Below, piece by piece: positions 1 through 11,165 of a stretch of 64,000 bases of DNA (its first letter is position 1; each line of letters begins with the position of its first letter). This DNA is from Sipunculus nudus. Its lineage: Eukaryota; Annelida; Sipuncula; Golfingiida; Sipunculidae. The translations under genes were made by a program, and so were the position numbers. The notes beneath the pieces were generated by a model, which did not search any database, was not told the DNA's origin, and saw only the letters and a list, made by a program, of their open reading frames with translations. The stretch lies in assembly GCA_026874595.1 (NCBI GenBank), contig CM049307.1:48269678-48333677 (forward strand), written 5' to 3'.

Positions 1-1494
1 TTCAGTGACTGTATCTCCAGACATTTTATGCAATGCTTATAACAGTGCTATACATGTAACTTTAGCTGTTGTGTCTTCCCGATACAAGGGCTTCCGTCTG
101 CTGTCTTATTAGCTGGTCGTGTAATACATAATCATAGGCTAGTTTATCCCTGCTGAAACCCATGTAAGTGCCCGACACGTTGATTTGCCTTCTCGTTTGT
201 CTTCAAAGACTGCCACCAGTTGAATATGAAAGTTTAAGTCACCAAAACACATCGACGCTACAGCAAGCATAAGAATATGCATATTACATAAATGCTTAAT
301 TAATAACTACTAAAACGGATACAAGACATATTTCATTCGGTAGCAAATTGATAAATATCGAAGCAATTGTGTAATATTTTTAAAGGTTCGATTCTCTTTT
401 ATTTTCCATGTCCAAACAGCAGTGACATATAATCAAACTTGTATATATCTGATTAAAAACATGTTTTTTTTCTATCTTCAGTGAATAAAAACTAATACAG
501 ACGCCATTTCAACATGAAGCGCAGGCATACTGGAATTTGTTATTGAACTGACCATCGGTCCAGTTAATTGTATTGTCTTATGAAAGAAAGCTGAAGCGAA
601 TATAACTAAGTCTAAATAGATAAGTAAGGGATTCCGAACCTCTCTGAACCACTCCTGGATCCACTAGCGAGGTTACTTGATGTAAGCTTTATTTGGCACT
701 AAGCCGCAGGGAATCCTATAACTCCCATTCAGACGAATTGCTCATGCATATTCATTTCTTGCGGCTAGATCCATATACTGTATTGGCTGCTGTCCTGAGT
801 GCTTGGATGGCTTTCACATGTTATTGTTCTGAAGCACGCGCGGGTTTCGACACATAAAAAGCGTGTATTATTGTGCCCCTGATAGGGAACAATGTACATT
901 AATGTTCCCGGTTGATACCGGGTGACTAAAGTTAAAATGTAGATTAAATTTTCATACCAACACTATCACAATAATATTACGCTAGGTACCGTAGCCTAAG
1001 AATCATAAAACCCTGAAAAATATTATTTTGCGGTTGACATGAGCACATTTCGTAAAACTTGAAATCTGTTGAGTTCGGTTATAAGTGCATTGGGAATATA
1101 TAGGACTGCTTTATATGTATTCCATGTCGGGGTTTGCACTTAAGTCAATAATGGATGAAACTTAGGGACATTAATTTGCAGATCAAACCCTTGGAAATTA
1201 TACATTATTAAGAAACATGTATTTTTATCATTTTCCCACAGGCCGTGCTATGATATCATCAAAGAACATTGAGCTGTACAGGTACCCGAATACATATTCT
1301 AATACACATCCCTTGACACATTGGCTTTTCGTTGTTCATATTAATAAATAACTGTGTGTGACAAGCATTTTGCTAAACAGGGATAAGATGTAGCTTGCAC
1401 ATTTAAGCTTGTATTGCTCCAAGTGTAGGAATAACATTATTCCAATTAAAAAAAAAACTAAATCACTCTGTGACATCTTTTATCCCAATACATA
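1..1494. other. Non-coding stretch, no gene seen
   Basis: A+T-rich unique-looking DNA. No frame of convincing length or composition, no tRNA-like boxes and no tandem repeat. It ends in a short A-run just before the minisatellite. Confidence 0.6.
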
Positions 1495-2232
1495 GGAACC
1501 GTAATTCCGAGGGTCACAATACCGTGCACGGTCAAGTCATTACGGAACCGTGATTCCGAGGTTCACAATACCGTATACTGTCAAATCGTAACTTACCCTT
1601 GACCCGAGGATCACAATACAGTACACTGTTATGTCTAAATGGAACCGTGATTCCGAATATCACAGTACTATGCACTGTCATGTCGAAACAGTTGTGCGAT
1701 TCCGAGGATCACAATACCGTACACTGTCATACCGAAACAGAACTGTGATTCCGAGGATCACATGCAGTACCGTACACTGTCATACCGAAACGGAACCGTG
1801 ATTCCGAAGACCACAGTACCGTACACTGTCATGCCGAAACGGAACCGTGATTCCGAGGATCACAGTACCATACACTGTCATACCGAAACGGAACCGTGAT
1901 TCCGAGGATCACAATACCGTACACTGTCTTACCGAAACGGAACCGTGATTCCGAGGATCACATTACCATACACTGTCATACCGAAACGGAACCGTGATTC
2001 CGAGGATCACAATACCGTACACTGTCATACCGAAACGGAACCGTGATTCCGAGGATCACAATACCGTACACTATCATACCGAAACGGAACCGTGATTCCG
2101 AGGATCACAATACCGTACACTGTCATACCGAAACGGAACCGTGATTCCGAGGATCACAATACCGTACACTATCATACCGAAACGGAACCGTGATTCCGAT
2201 GACCACAGTACCGTACACTGTCAAGTCGTTAC
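1495..2232. repeat. 49-bp minisatellite, 15 tandem copies
   Basis: Fifteen units of 49 bp can be read one after another; the consensus starts GGAACCGTGATTCCGAGGAT and ends GTCATACCGAAAC. Copies 1-6 are diverged; copy 6 carries a 4-base insertion and copy 3 lacks one base, which accounts for the total of 738 bp. Copies 7-14 are nearly identical. Copies 11-14 alternate ACTGTCAT and ACTATCAT, suggesting recent amplification as a 98-bp dimer. Each unit contains GTGAT-7-ATCAC and CGGAA-6-TTCCG inverted repeats. The first and last copies share the ending GTCAAGTC(A/G)TTAC, unlike the internal copies. No coding role is evident. Confidence 0.95.
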
Positions 2233-2270
2233 TGATAAACTAATGTAGAGAGATTGATGAATATCCGATA

Positions 2271-2393
2271 ATGAATATCCATACTGGTTCATTGTACAGA
2301 GAGATAGAACATAAATACACTGAAGGTCGGCTGACTCCGTATGCGAGTACACCGAATTCTCTGTGTATATATGTTCTATCTCTCTGTTAAACC
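2271..2393. repeat. Foldback hairpin element, copy 1
   Basis: The left arm from about 2297 (ACAGAGAGATAGAACATA and on) pairs with the right arm ending near 2388 (TATGTTCTATCTCTCTGT). The outer 25 bp have one mismatch; the inner part near GGTCGG/CCGAATT is imperfect, and the loop is about 20 nt. The 27 nt before the stem (2271-2297) match the 27 nt before the hairpin at 59.85 kb at 25 positions, and the loops are also alike, so the two are copies of one family. It lies about 40 bp after the minisatellite. It could be a palindromic MITE or the end of a larger element. Confidence 0.85.
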
Positions 2394-2399
2394 AATGTT

Positions 2400-2995
2400 G
2401 ATTAATTTGGATTAAACTAAATAAGCCTAACGAAGGTATAAAAAAAAACTAGAATAACAAACGAAAGGATAACTGAATAATTGCTAGAATATATTTGAAT
2501 TTTGATAAACCGTGACAAGGGTACCTATATTATAAAGGTAAAGGCGGAATATGATTACCTCTGCCTCGAGTTACAAAATATCCGAGGTCCCAGTTACTAG
2601 TCTGTCATTTATAGCTTTAAGAATACACGACGTTCTGATCAGGAACGAAAATAAAGTTAAACCTCTCTTTACCAGAACATGTGGTAATTTGTATTAATCT
2701 AAATGATATTAACTGATCTTAACAAAGATTTCAAGAAGTTGTGATTACGGACAATTTATCGTGTCCTTACCAGAATAAAATAAAACTTGATCAAACCATT
2801 TGAATAATCCTAGGATTTCAAGAAATTGTTTTCATAAACGAAATGATAATTAATGGTATCCTCGTCAGAAATTATTGCAATTTAGACTAAACCAAATAAT
2901 CTTTCCAAAGATTTAGAGAAGTTGTGAATACGAACGAAATGATGATTGATCTTATTATTGCAAGAATATAGTGCAATTTAGATTAACAATGATTA
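2400..2995. repeat. Degenerate tandem array, about 90-bp units
   Basis: The phrase AAAGATTT(C/A)(A/G)AGAAGTTGTGA recurs near 2723, 2812 and 2907, spaced about 89-95 bp. Each is followed by ACGAA(C)GAAATGAT-like and CCAGAATA..TGCAATTTAGA-like blocks. A further weak unit lies at about 2407-2510; 2511-2680 does not fit. The units are strongly diverged, so this is an old array next to the younger 49-bp array. Confidence 0.6.
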
Positions 2996-4576
2996 AGACA
3001 TCTTTACTTAAGAGTTAAAATAACTTCTACCGCTTCCCACCTGTAGCGAACGCTACAGATTCTTCACTCTCTTACCATCTTCATATATCCTTGTAAATTT
3101 CTCCTGAATTTTTTAGACTTTTATTTTTTATCCACTTTTGGGGCTCTTACAACGTTGTTGAAGAAGGGTTAGGGCGAGTTCCCTGACTTTTCAAATAGAA
3201 GATCTGGCGCAGAAGTTTTCCCTTCTTAAACTTTGACTTGAACTTCATTTTCTTAAGAGCGTCATCATAGACCAAACTTTGTAGTAAATTAAAAAAAAAA
3301 TATTTAGCCCATCAATGGTTCCTCGTTTTCATAAGAGTAATATCGATATTTATACAGTTAACTTTTTTCAGGTTTTGAAACTATTTTGTATAAAAAGTAA
3401 AAAAAAAAAAACCTTTTTTCCAAAGTAAAATTTGAGGCACATTTCTCAAGTTGTATGCACACTATTAGTGAACGCTTATGGCCAAATGACCGACAGACAC
3501 CTTTCTTTGAATAAAGTTCTCCATGGGCACAAATGGTCCAGCTCTAGTGATGGTAACCCCTCTACGGCACAAGTCATACATACAATCATTTGTACATCAG
3601 CTACATAATACATCATAAAGAGATTGAAAAGGCAGCAAATGCAATGTCAAATAAGGTATCAATAGGCTTCACAGATATCAATGTACATTCATTCTTTTAA
3701 ATAAACCTCTCATGCAGAGCTTAGTAAACATTGATCTGTGCCCACGGCTAATAATGAGGTGCTTGTATCTGTGAAGAGACCATGAAGTATTCATAGCCAA
3801 TGTCAACAGACCGTCATTAAACATCAATATTTGTCACAAGACGTGGTCCCCGTTTACAGGATAACCTCTATGTCATATAATAATACATTGTGACTATGCA
3901 CACGCCGTGGCATGGAAAATACTAATAAACTGCTTTGATAGTTTATGTTTGAATACCTTGCAGTTTCAAGAACTCACGATGCCATACCAGGGACCATTTA
4001 AGTTTGAAAGCTTTAAGTGGCTCAGAGCAGTGTATATAAATATGCATATAAATACATGAAATACAGAGCCATGAGCTAAGTGTAATGTTGATCTTTTGGT
4101 GTTAAAAGAGGCCGGTTTTCAAGGTTCATATATCTGCCGATAGCTTTATATATACGTGAACCTACACACACACATATAACGCGCGCATATACAGACCTGT
4201 TTTTACATGCACTGGTTACCGAATGATTACATTTTAAATAGTTGAACTATAATGTACTGATCCAAGAAGTTATTCCTTGTTTGTCCATTAATCGTACGAT
4301 TCTTCATCCTACTTTTATGTTTTACTATTTCTATAACATTTTCTTCGAGATATCTACGTTTATATAATTTTTGTATTTGTAACGTGCAATTTCAAAACTA
4401 TGGATATTTAACTATTCATATTATTTTATATTATTCAATTTTTATGGGTAAATGTTAGCGTCTCATGACCTTGACACCAGAAAGAGAACTTGGCATTTTA
4501 TCCTGCATGCATTGTTATATGCAGGAATTAATAAAACATAGCATGAATAAGGAAAAAAATAATAATAATAAAATAA
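2996..4576. other. Non-coding stretch, no gene seen
   Basis: Unique A+T-rich DNA with short A and T runs (near 3290 and 3400), a small ACAC/ATAT patch near 4160 and an AAT-repeat tract at 4559-4576. No frame with protein-like composition. Confidence 0.55.
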
Positions 4577-4828
4577 AAGGTATAGTTCTCAGGCACCGCG
4601 CCCGCGTCGGTTTTAATCCTCCACATCAGAAATGTTTATTTTGATTTTCAATAGAAACTTACCTATTTTTAGCTCCAACAGCTCGGACATTTCTTTCAAG
4701 AAGATTAAAAAATACAATGTTGATAAAATTTCCTTTCTTATGTAGTGCATTTACCTGTTCAGCCCCAAAAAATGTTATTATCATGCTTTTCCTAGGTCAT
4801 ATGACATCTCTATCGAAAGAAACAAAAA

Positions 4829-4860
<32 letters not shown>

Positions 4861-4917
4861 CGCCCGCCCGCATTGATTTCCAAAAAAGTGAGTGCCTGAG
4901 AACCAAACCTTATGGCC
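4577..4917. mobile_element. Harbinger-like MITE family B, copy 1
   Basis: The left end AAGGTATAGTTCTCAGGCAC is an inverted match to the right end, whose reverse complement contains AAGGTTTGGTTCTCAGGCAC. The right end reads TGGCC followed by TAA, as in copy 2 at 38.2 kb. The outermost left bases (expected GGCCAT) are replaced by an AAT/A-rich tract. The interior holds a long A-run (about 4839-4860) followed by CGCCCGCCCGC. About 340 bp and non-coding, so a non-autonomous element that would need a transposase elsewhere. Assignment to PIF/Harbinger rests on the GGCC ends and 3-bp TAA target, known features of that superfamily. Confidence 0.75.
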
Positions 4918-5399
4918 TAATGTTGTTAAATAGGTGATTTCAGTCCCTTAACTTTTGTTCTGCTTTTGTCCAACATTTTTCATTCCTGCTTTTTTAATGT
5001 TTTTATAATGATATCAATGTAAAAGGAGTATGGACAATGCTTCCGTAATATTACTTGTGTCAAATAATAAAAATTTTTACTGTCTTATAACAATTGATAA
5101 TAAAAATGGTTCTTTTTTGAATAGGTTGCTTTTTCAAGCATTATATTGATGACTCCAGAAAATGTGAAAAAATGTCATTATTTGCTTAAAGCGAAGTTCT
5201 GGCATTTTATTATTACTTGCAGAGACTGTTGTTTTGTAATATCTCATTTTTGCCACGTAATGGTGAAAAGGATTTTTTACGATGCAGTTCTTGTTGATTA
5301 AATGGATTTAAATCAATAACTTCGAAACAAACGAACTACTGTACGAAAATCACGGTGTGGTGAAAGACGTTTTCTTTTGAATATATTGCTGTAATGAAA
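4918..5399. other. Non-coding stretch, no gene seen
   Basis: A+T-rich unique DNA; nothing recognised. Confidence 0.5.
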
Positions 5400-6130
5400 G
5401 TAAAGAAAAACGACGCCAAAGCGTAGAAGGTATAACGTAAAATTTACCCTCGTCGTACAAGCCCTTCTCGCAGAGAGAAACATCCCTCTTACGTCATCGT
5501 TGAGCGATTACGCGTCACACAGGGTCTGAAAATAAATAGGGTCGCGACGTATAAGTTTGACGCCCAAGAGGAGATGTGACCATCAGCGTAACTCATGCAC
5601 CGTTGCGTTAGTGCCGCATGAACCCATAGCATTCAAGGGCCATCAGTTACGTTCCAAGGCTTGTTAATCATTAATAGAACCCAGGCCCGGCCAAGACCAA
5701 GGTTACTGACAGTGCGGTTATATAGATCTCCACGGAACCGTCTTCTGTCACGCAACGGTCGCCGTTTACTGCCGGGATATGGGAGCGAAAAACCGGATTA
5801 TATACGTCTGTTTTAGCATGCTGACATGGAACGCATATATATTCCCTTCAGTCCAACCGCTGAGATTGTCAAGTCTTATTGACGTCTAGCAAATTGATCA
5901 AACCGTCAGAAACTTAATTTGATTTGTAATGATACGAGCGTTGAAAATTGAGATTGGTAATAAAGCTTACTGAGATGAAATATATCCGGCACGTCATTAC
6001 AGCCTAATCATTCAATTAACCCCCACGCAGGACTGTCATCGGCTCCGGTTCAGCTCTGTTATGCCGCCCATGTATTTGCCAGTGCCTCCTATATCACGCA
6101 GAATGTAGATGAAACATTACATCTCAAGCT
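5400..6130. promoter_or_regulatory. Candidate regulatory island with HNF1-like site
   Basis: This stretch is visibly richer in G+C and CpG than its flanks and is free of repeats. At 5663-5675 it contains GTTAATCATTAAT, 12 of 13 bases of the palindromic HNF1 homeodomain consensus GTTAATNATTAAC. Several TAAT cores and CACG/CGTG words are nearby. No open frame stands out. A distal enhancer or an unexpressed unique island are both possible; there is no conservation evidence here. Confidence 0.3.
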
Positions 6131-7354
6131 GAATATTTAAAGTTAGATTTAAAGTTAGAAAATGACGACAAAACCACAGCAAAATATTAGATACACTTTT
6201 TTAAAATACCAAAAAAAATGTGGGTACATTTGAATAAACACATTTGTAGTTGTAGTTTACAGGCTTACTTCCTGGACCAATTATTTCGTGGCCAGAGGAA
6301 AACGAGGGGAATGAAATGAACATATAAATGTTCTCACTCGAAAATGTTTTGATCCCAAAGGAATGATTCTCAGTTTTTGTTTCTCACAAGAAAGAAAAAA
6401 AAATCTCATCAAGACTTTATGGACAAATTTATACCAAGTTTAATAATCTTACTTCGCTATATTGAAAAGTGTTATGCTAATATTTAAACTATAACTTGCT
6501 TAAAATATAACTAATAACTAAATAAATGTTGACATAACGTTATATACTCAAATGTTAAAAATCAAATGAAACATAAAACCAGCTATTCGAACTATCAATA
6601 ATATGACATAATTAGGTGACGTATATACAAAATTGCAAATGAATTGCGGTACATAACGAAATATCACAACTAGTTTATAAAAGTGACTTGTGATTCACAA
6701 ATGTTTCATAATGATGAAAGCTGAGAGTTGTAAAAATTGGAAACAGGAGGTGTTATAAATCTACATAATATCCCGTATCAAAAATGTTGTCCAAATTAAC
6801 TAGGTCATTGAATTGAAAGACATAATAAACAAAGTAGCGATAAAATCCAGGGCATAGAAATTGAAAAATAAAACGAAATTTCAAGCTCTTTATTTACTGC
6901 CAGGAATAGAAAACAATGAAATATTAAGCCCCAGTATATTTTAAACCCCAGTATGCATGAGAATGAGAGTCATTTTCTAGCACTCATCTTTCCCCTCAAG
7001 ACAACAGTCTCACACTCGAGAGAACAGTTATAGAGGAAAATGAAACCTTGCCGGGCAAGAACAGGCGATGCTGCCAAACTGAATGACACCTATTGATACG
7101 CAAAGCAGAGTCTGGCAGAGTGAATTTAATCACCATAGGTTCTATACAGCCAGACCTGCTGTCAGTCCGGGCCCTCAGTATGAGATATACGACGCCTATT
7201 TGGTCGTCTGCTCATCAGTTTTCGCGCCTTTCCTTGTCACATGTAACTCATGCCGTCCCAAAAAGAAGAAGGGCATATACAATATTAGACTGTGATTAAA
7301 ACGGTCATTGGTCTACTGTTTCGATTATAAATGGCCCCAGAAGGGGATATTATT
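6131..7354. other. Non-coding stretch, no gene seen
   Basis: A+T-rich to about 6.9 kb, then more balanced. Short open frames near 7083-7299 overlap each other in two frames and look like chance. Confidence 0.5.
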
Positions 7355-7429
7355 CAATTAACGGGACCGATTAATGGCGTAAGCCTGGAGCCGGGGAGGT
7401 GAGAGTTCGTCCCCGCGGTCCGTTAATTG
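7355..7429. other. Stem-loop with paired TTAAT/ATTAA arms
   Basis: CAATTAACGGGACCG (7355-7369) pairs with CGGTCCGTTAATTG (7416-7429) over 14 bp with one bulged base, closing a 46-nt GC-rich loop. Both arms contain a homeodomain-type TTAA(T) core in opposite orientation. It could be an RNA hairpin, a protein-binding inverted repeat, or the remains of a short transposon. Confidence 0.6.
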
Positions 7430-9442
7430 GAAATGTCTGACGGGAAGTTTTACCTGCGTCATAACCCTACATCATTATCTAGCTAACCATGTCACATGTT
7501 CATTCGTAACCAACATTCGACTATTCCTTATCAATTTACACCAAACGCTTACAGCTACTCGACAGTCTGAGATACCTTTATATTTTAAAAAACATTTTAA
7601 CCAGTCCTTATTTCCACCATTGCAATCTAAGTCTGATTGTCTAATCTGAAAAACCTTCAAAATAAACACTGGCAACAAAACCACTTTAATCATCGCCATT
7701 GTTTGCTTTGCAGTTTTGATGAACGCGGTTCTCCGTGCAATTACCGCTCTCATCAATCATTATAATGCTGATCACTCCGGATTCCACAAATTTTTCAAAA
7801 TATTGATTTATGAAATGTTGTTCTACGAAGTTGAAATAATAAGATTGTGTAAAGAGTTATTGTAAAAGTTAACTGAGCCATATTTCAACACCGTTCAATC
7901 ATGGTGATGACTTGTGCCAAGGATATGACCGGGCGATAATACAGAGATGTGGTATGGAATTGACGGCATAAATTTGTAGAAACAAAAAGAACCACCACCG
8001 ATGTTAGATCGTTTGTGTCTCAGTAGTTCTTTTTTTCACAATGTTAAACTGATTTTATCTTACATTTGCTCACGTGAAAGTCGTATCAAGGAAGGTGTTC
8101 CATCGACACAATTCTGTTGCTGTTACATAAAGAGAAATGACTGGGCCCTTAATTTGCTGAATTATGATTGGCATGGGATGATTTGTATTTACGTAAGGTA
8201 ATTTGCCCATTCAGTCAGTCATAATAGTGTCAGTATCATCCGAATTCACCTTCCCGGTCTCAAGGAAACACAGAACCCAGGCACCTATTACAGGCCTTCT
8301 TAGTCATTCATTCTACAAATGCTGGGAGCCCATGACCAGTTCCCAGTCATTCCAGAGAGACAACCACACCCTTGCGGTAAACCATAACCATTACTGCATC
8401 TCACTCCCACAAACGACACTGGCCCTTATGGTCCTCAATAATATACCATGTTAATCCAACTGTCGTATTTCCTGGATTAGCAAGGATGAAAAAAAAATCG
8501 GTCGGTCAAATAAACGATTTAAAAAACACCTCAACAAACAAAAGTGATCTCGTGACATTTTGACCACTTATTAAACCCTTTCCTTCCCCCCACCAAGAGC
8601 TATAATGACTATTATTCCACAATTTTTTCATGAAATCTTTCCGTCTCTAGTTGAATCATCTGAGCATACACAAACTAGCGAACGGACTACATGAGAGACA
8701 GGTGTATGAAACGACTTCAATTTCGTCTGAATGAACGTTTTAGGAAATGCCGAATTGCATTATTTTTACTTTTAAGCTCCCTTGTATTTTCACTTTTAAA
8801 TTATGAGTCTTTAAATTCTGATTGTTGGTGAGTTATGTATCCACTAGATTTTATGTCTTATTTATGCTGCATCATTATATTATTATTGCTTACTTATGCA
8901 TATTTTGTGTACATGTCAACATCTGTTGCAATATTATCAATAAACTATAATATTTAGACTCGAGTGAAAATGCTGACAGTGGTAAAACTATGAGACATCT
9001 ATTTATAAACACAAATCATATTTGTTCCTTTTTCTTCTGCTGAGTATATCTGAGATATACAGGTGATGAAAGTTCGCCCTTAGAAACTCAGCCCCGCCCT
9101 GTAAAACACCGGTTGAATGTTACAAACACATGCATCTTGGCTGACTGATTGTGTGAATGGTTGGGTGTGATTTACAACATGCAGTCCTTGAGCAATCGGG
9201 GGTTTCTGATGATTTATCGATTTTGAATGATGACAGACGTAACTTAGCAACCGGTGCCGAGAAACTGCGGCTTTAGAGGGTTCCTGGCTGTCGTTGCTGC
9301 AGAGCTTACAAATATTGTTTAAAGAAAATCACCTCCTATCTGGCTTTGCGTGGGTTAATCTATTAGACAGGACGTAATCTAATTTTTACTACGACAGCTT
9401 AACCTAGAAGGATTCTGATAAAATATGAGACGTTTTGATAAA

Positions 9443-9447
<5 letters not shown>
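7430..9447. other. Non-coding stretch, no gene seen
   Basis: Unique A+T-rich DNA. Several short frames (up to 93 codons on the minus strand at 7475-7756) have no recognisable motif. Nothing further recognised. Confidence 0.5.

Positions 9448-9496
<49 letters not shown>
9448..9496. repeat. (AT)n microsatellite
   Basis: About 24 uninterrupted AT units, directly readable. Confidence 0.98.
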
Positions 9497-9500
<4 letters not shown>

Positions 9501-9675
9501 CTTCCCAGAGTTTCAGCTACAAATATCAATTTTCCGTTTGTCAACAAATGAATCATAGTCAAACATGTATTTTTGAAGGAAATTAAATGAACCATACATA
9601 CTCTTATCGCTATAAAAATCCAGTATTATAAACAAATGTATTGTATACATGCTCAATCAGACGTTCGACAACACG

Positions 9676-11165
9676 GGGGGGGGGGGGGGTGATTCTGAGC
9701 TCCATAGCTCAGAGGATATGAGTAACAGAGACTTAATTTCAAGTTTCCATGGAGATATCTCATGGACCTCCTTGGATGTAAAGATAGAAAAATTTTGTAA
9801 ATTTTCTATAAAAAAATCCAGGTGGCACCATCAGTCATGAGGAACTGAAGAAACACTCCATGATGAATATGCGTGCAAAGAATCATGGTGATCAATGCAA
9901 TAGTTGTTCAGATACTTGACCATTTGTATTAAATTTTCCATTATTCTGAGGGGAGGGGGGGATACTTTGGAGACAAATAGCTCAAAGTTAATGGGTAACA
10001 GAGACCGAATTTCAAGTTTCCAAGGAGACTTTTCATGGGCCTCCCAGCATGTCAAGAGAGAAGATTCTTGGTCCAGTCTTTACGATTTGTGCCCTGTTAA
10101 CTGATGACCGCATCTTATGCGGTCTCAAAAAGGGAGAAAAAAATTCGTAAAAATTGAAAAAAACACAGGTGGCGCCACCAGACTGCAGAAACTGATGAAA
10201 CATTCCATGATCAATATCAATGCAAAGAATCATGGTCATCAATGCAATAGTTGTTCAGATACTTGAGCTTTTGTATCAAATTTTCCATTATTCTGGGGGA
10301 TACTTCGGAGCCTCATAGCTTGAAGGATATGGTAACAGGGACCTAATTTCAGGTTTCCCAGGAAACTTTTCATTGGCCTCCCAGCATGTCAAGGGAGAAG
10401 ATTCTAGGTCCAGTCGTTATGATTTGTGCCCTGTTGACAGGTGACCACTTCTTTAGAGGTCTAAAAAAAAGAGGAAAAAAAATTGTAAAAAAAAAAAAAA
10501 AAATACAAGTGGCGCCACCAGTCTATAGAAACTGATGTAACATTCCATGATCAATCTCCATGCAAAGAATCATGGTGATCAGTGCTATAGTTGTTCAGAT
10601 ACTTGAGCTTTTGTATCAAATTTTCCATTATTCAGGGGGTACTTCAGAGTCCCATAGCTCAGAGTTTATGGGTAACAGAAAACTAATTTTAGGTTTCCAA
10701 GGAGACTTTTCATGGGCCTCTCTGCAGTCAAAAGAGAAGATTCTAGGTCCAGACGTTACGATTTGTGCCCTGTTAACAGATGACCGCGTCTTAAAAGGTC
10801 TCAAAAATAGAGGAAAAAATAGTAAAAATCGAAAAAATACAGGTGGTGCCACCAGACTGCAGAAACTGAAGAAACAATCCATGATCAATCTCTATAAAAA
10901 AATCGATATTTGTTCAGATACTTGAGCTTTTGTATGAATGTTTTCATTATTCGGGGGGGGGGGGGGGGGGGTATTCCGGAGCCCCATAGCTCGGAGGATA
11001 TGGGTAACAGAGAACTAATTTCAGGTTTCCTCCCTGGATGTCAAGTTACAAGATTCCATGTCCAGCGGTAACGATTTGTGCCTGGTTAACGGACAGACAG
11101 ACAGACGGACGACGGACAAAGAGTGATCGCTACAGCTCAGATGGCTTTCAGTCAGATGAGCTAAA
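9676..11165. repeat. Tandem array of about 330-bp units
   Basis: Units start at G-runs at about 9676, 9948, 10293, 10633 and 10951. Each unit runs in order: G-run, CCATAGCTC(A)GAGGATATGG, GTAACAGAGAC, TTTCAGGTTTCCA, a CATGGGCCTCC block, AGATTCTAGGTCCAG, GATTTGTGCCCTGTTAAC, an A-rich part, GGTGGCGCCACCAG, CATTCCATGATCAAT, CAAAGAATCATGGTGATCA and TTGTTCAGATACTTGAGC. The first unit lacks its middle and the last stops at 11090, then passes into GACAGACAGACAGACGG and an AGCTCA/TGAGCT hairpin (about 11134-11162). The end resembles common mollusc dispersed repeats I remember. Open frames within the units arise from the shared sequence. Confidence 0.9.

Noticed and set aside
1495-2232. 49-bp units as a CRISPR array
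   Set aside because: Units are contiguous with no unique spacers, and the genome is animal-like.
10560-10925. Open frames on both strands in the 330-bp repeat units (for example RSSVNRAQIV on the minus strand)
   Set aside because: The residues recur because the DNA recurs; the continuous frame in one unit depends on a single-base length difference from its neighbour, so the frame is not preserved.
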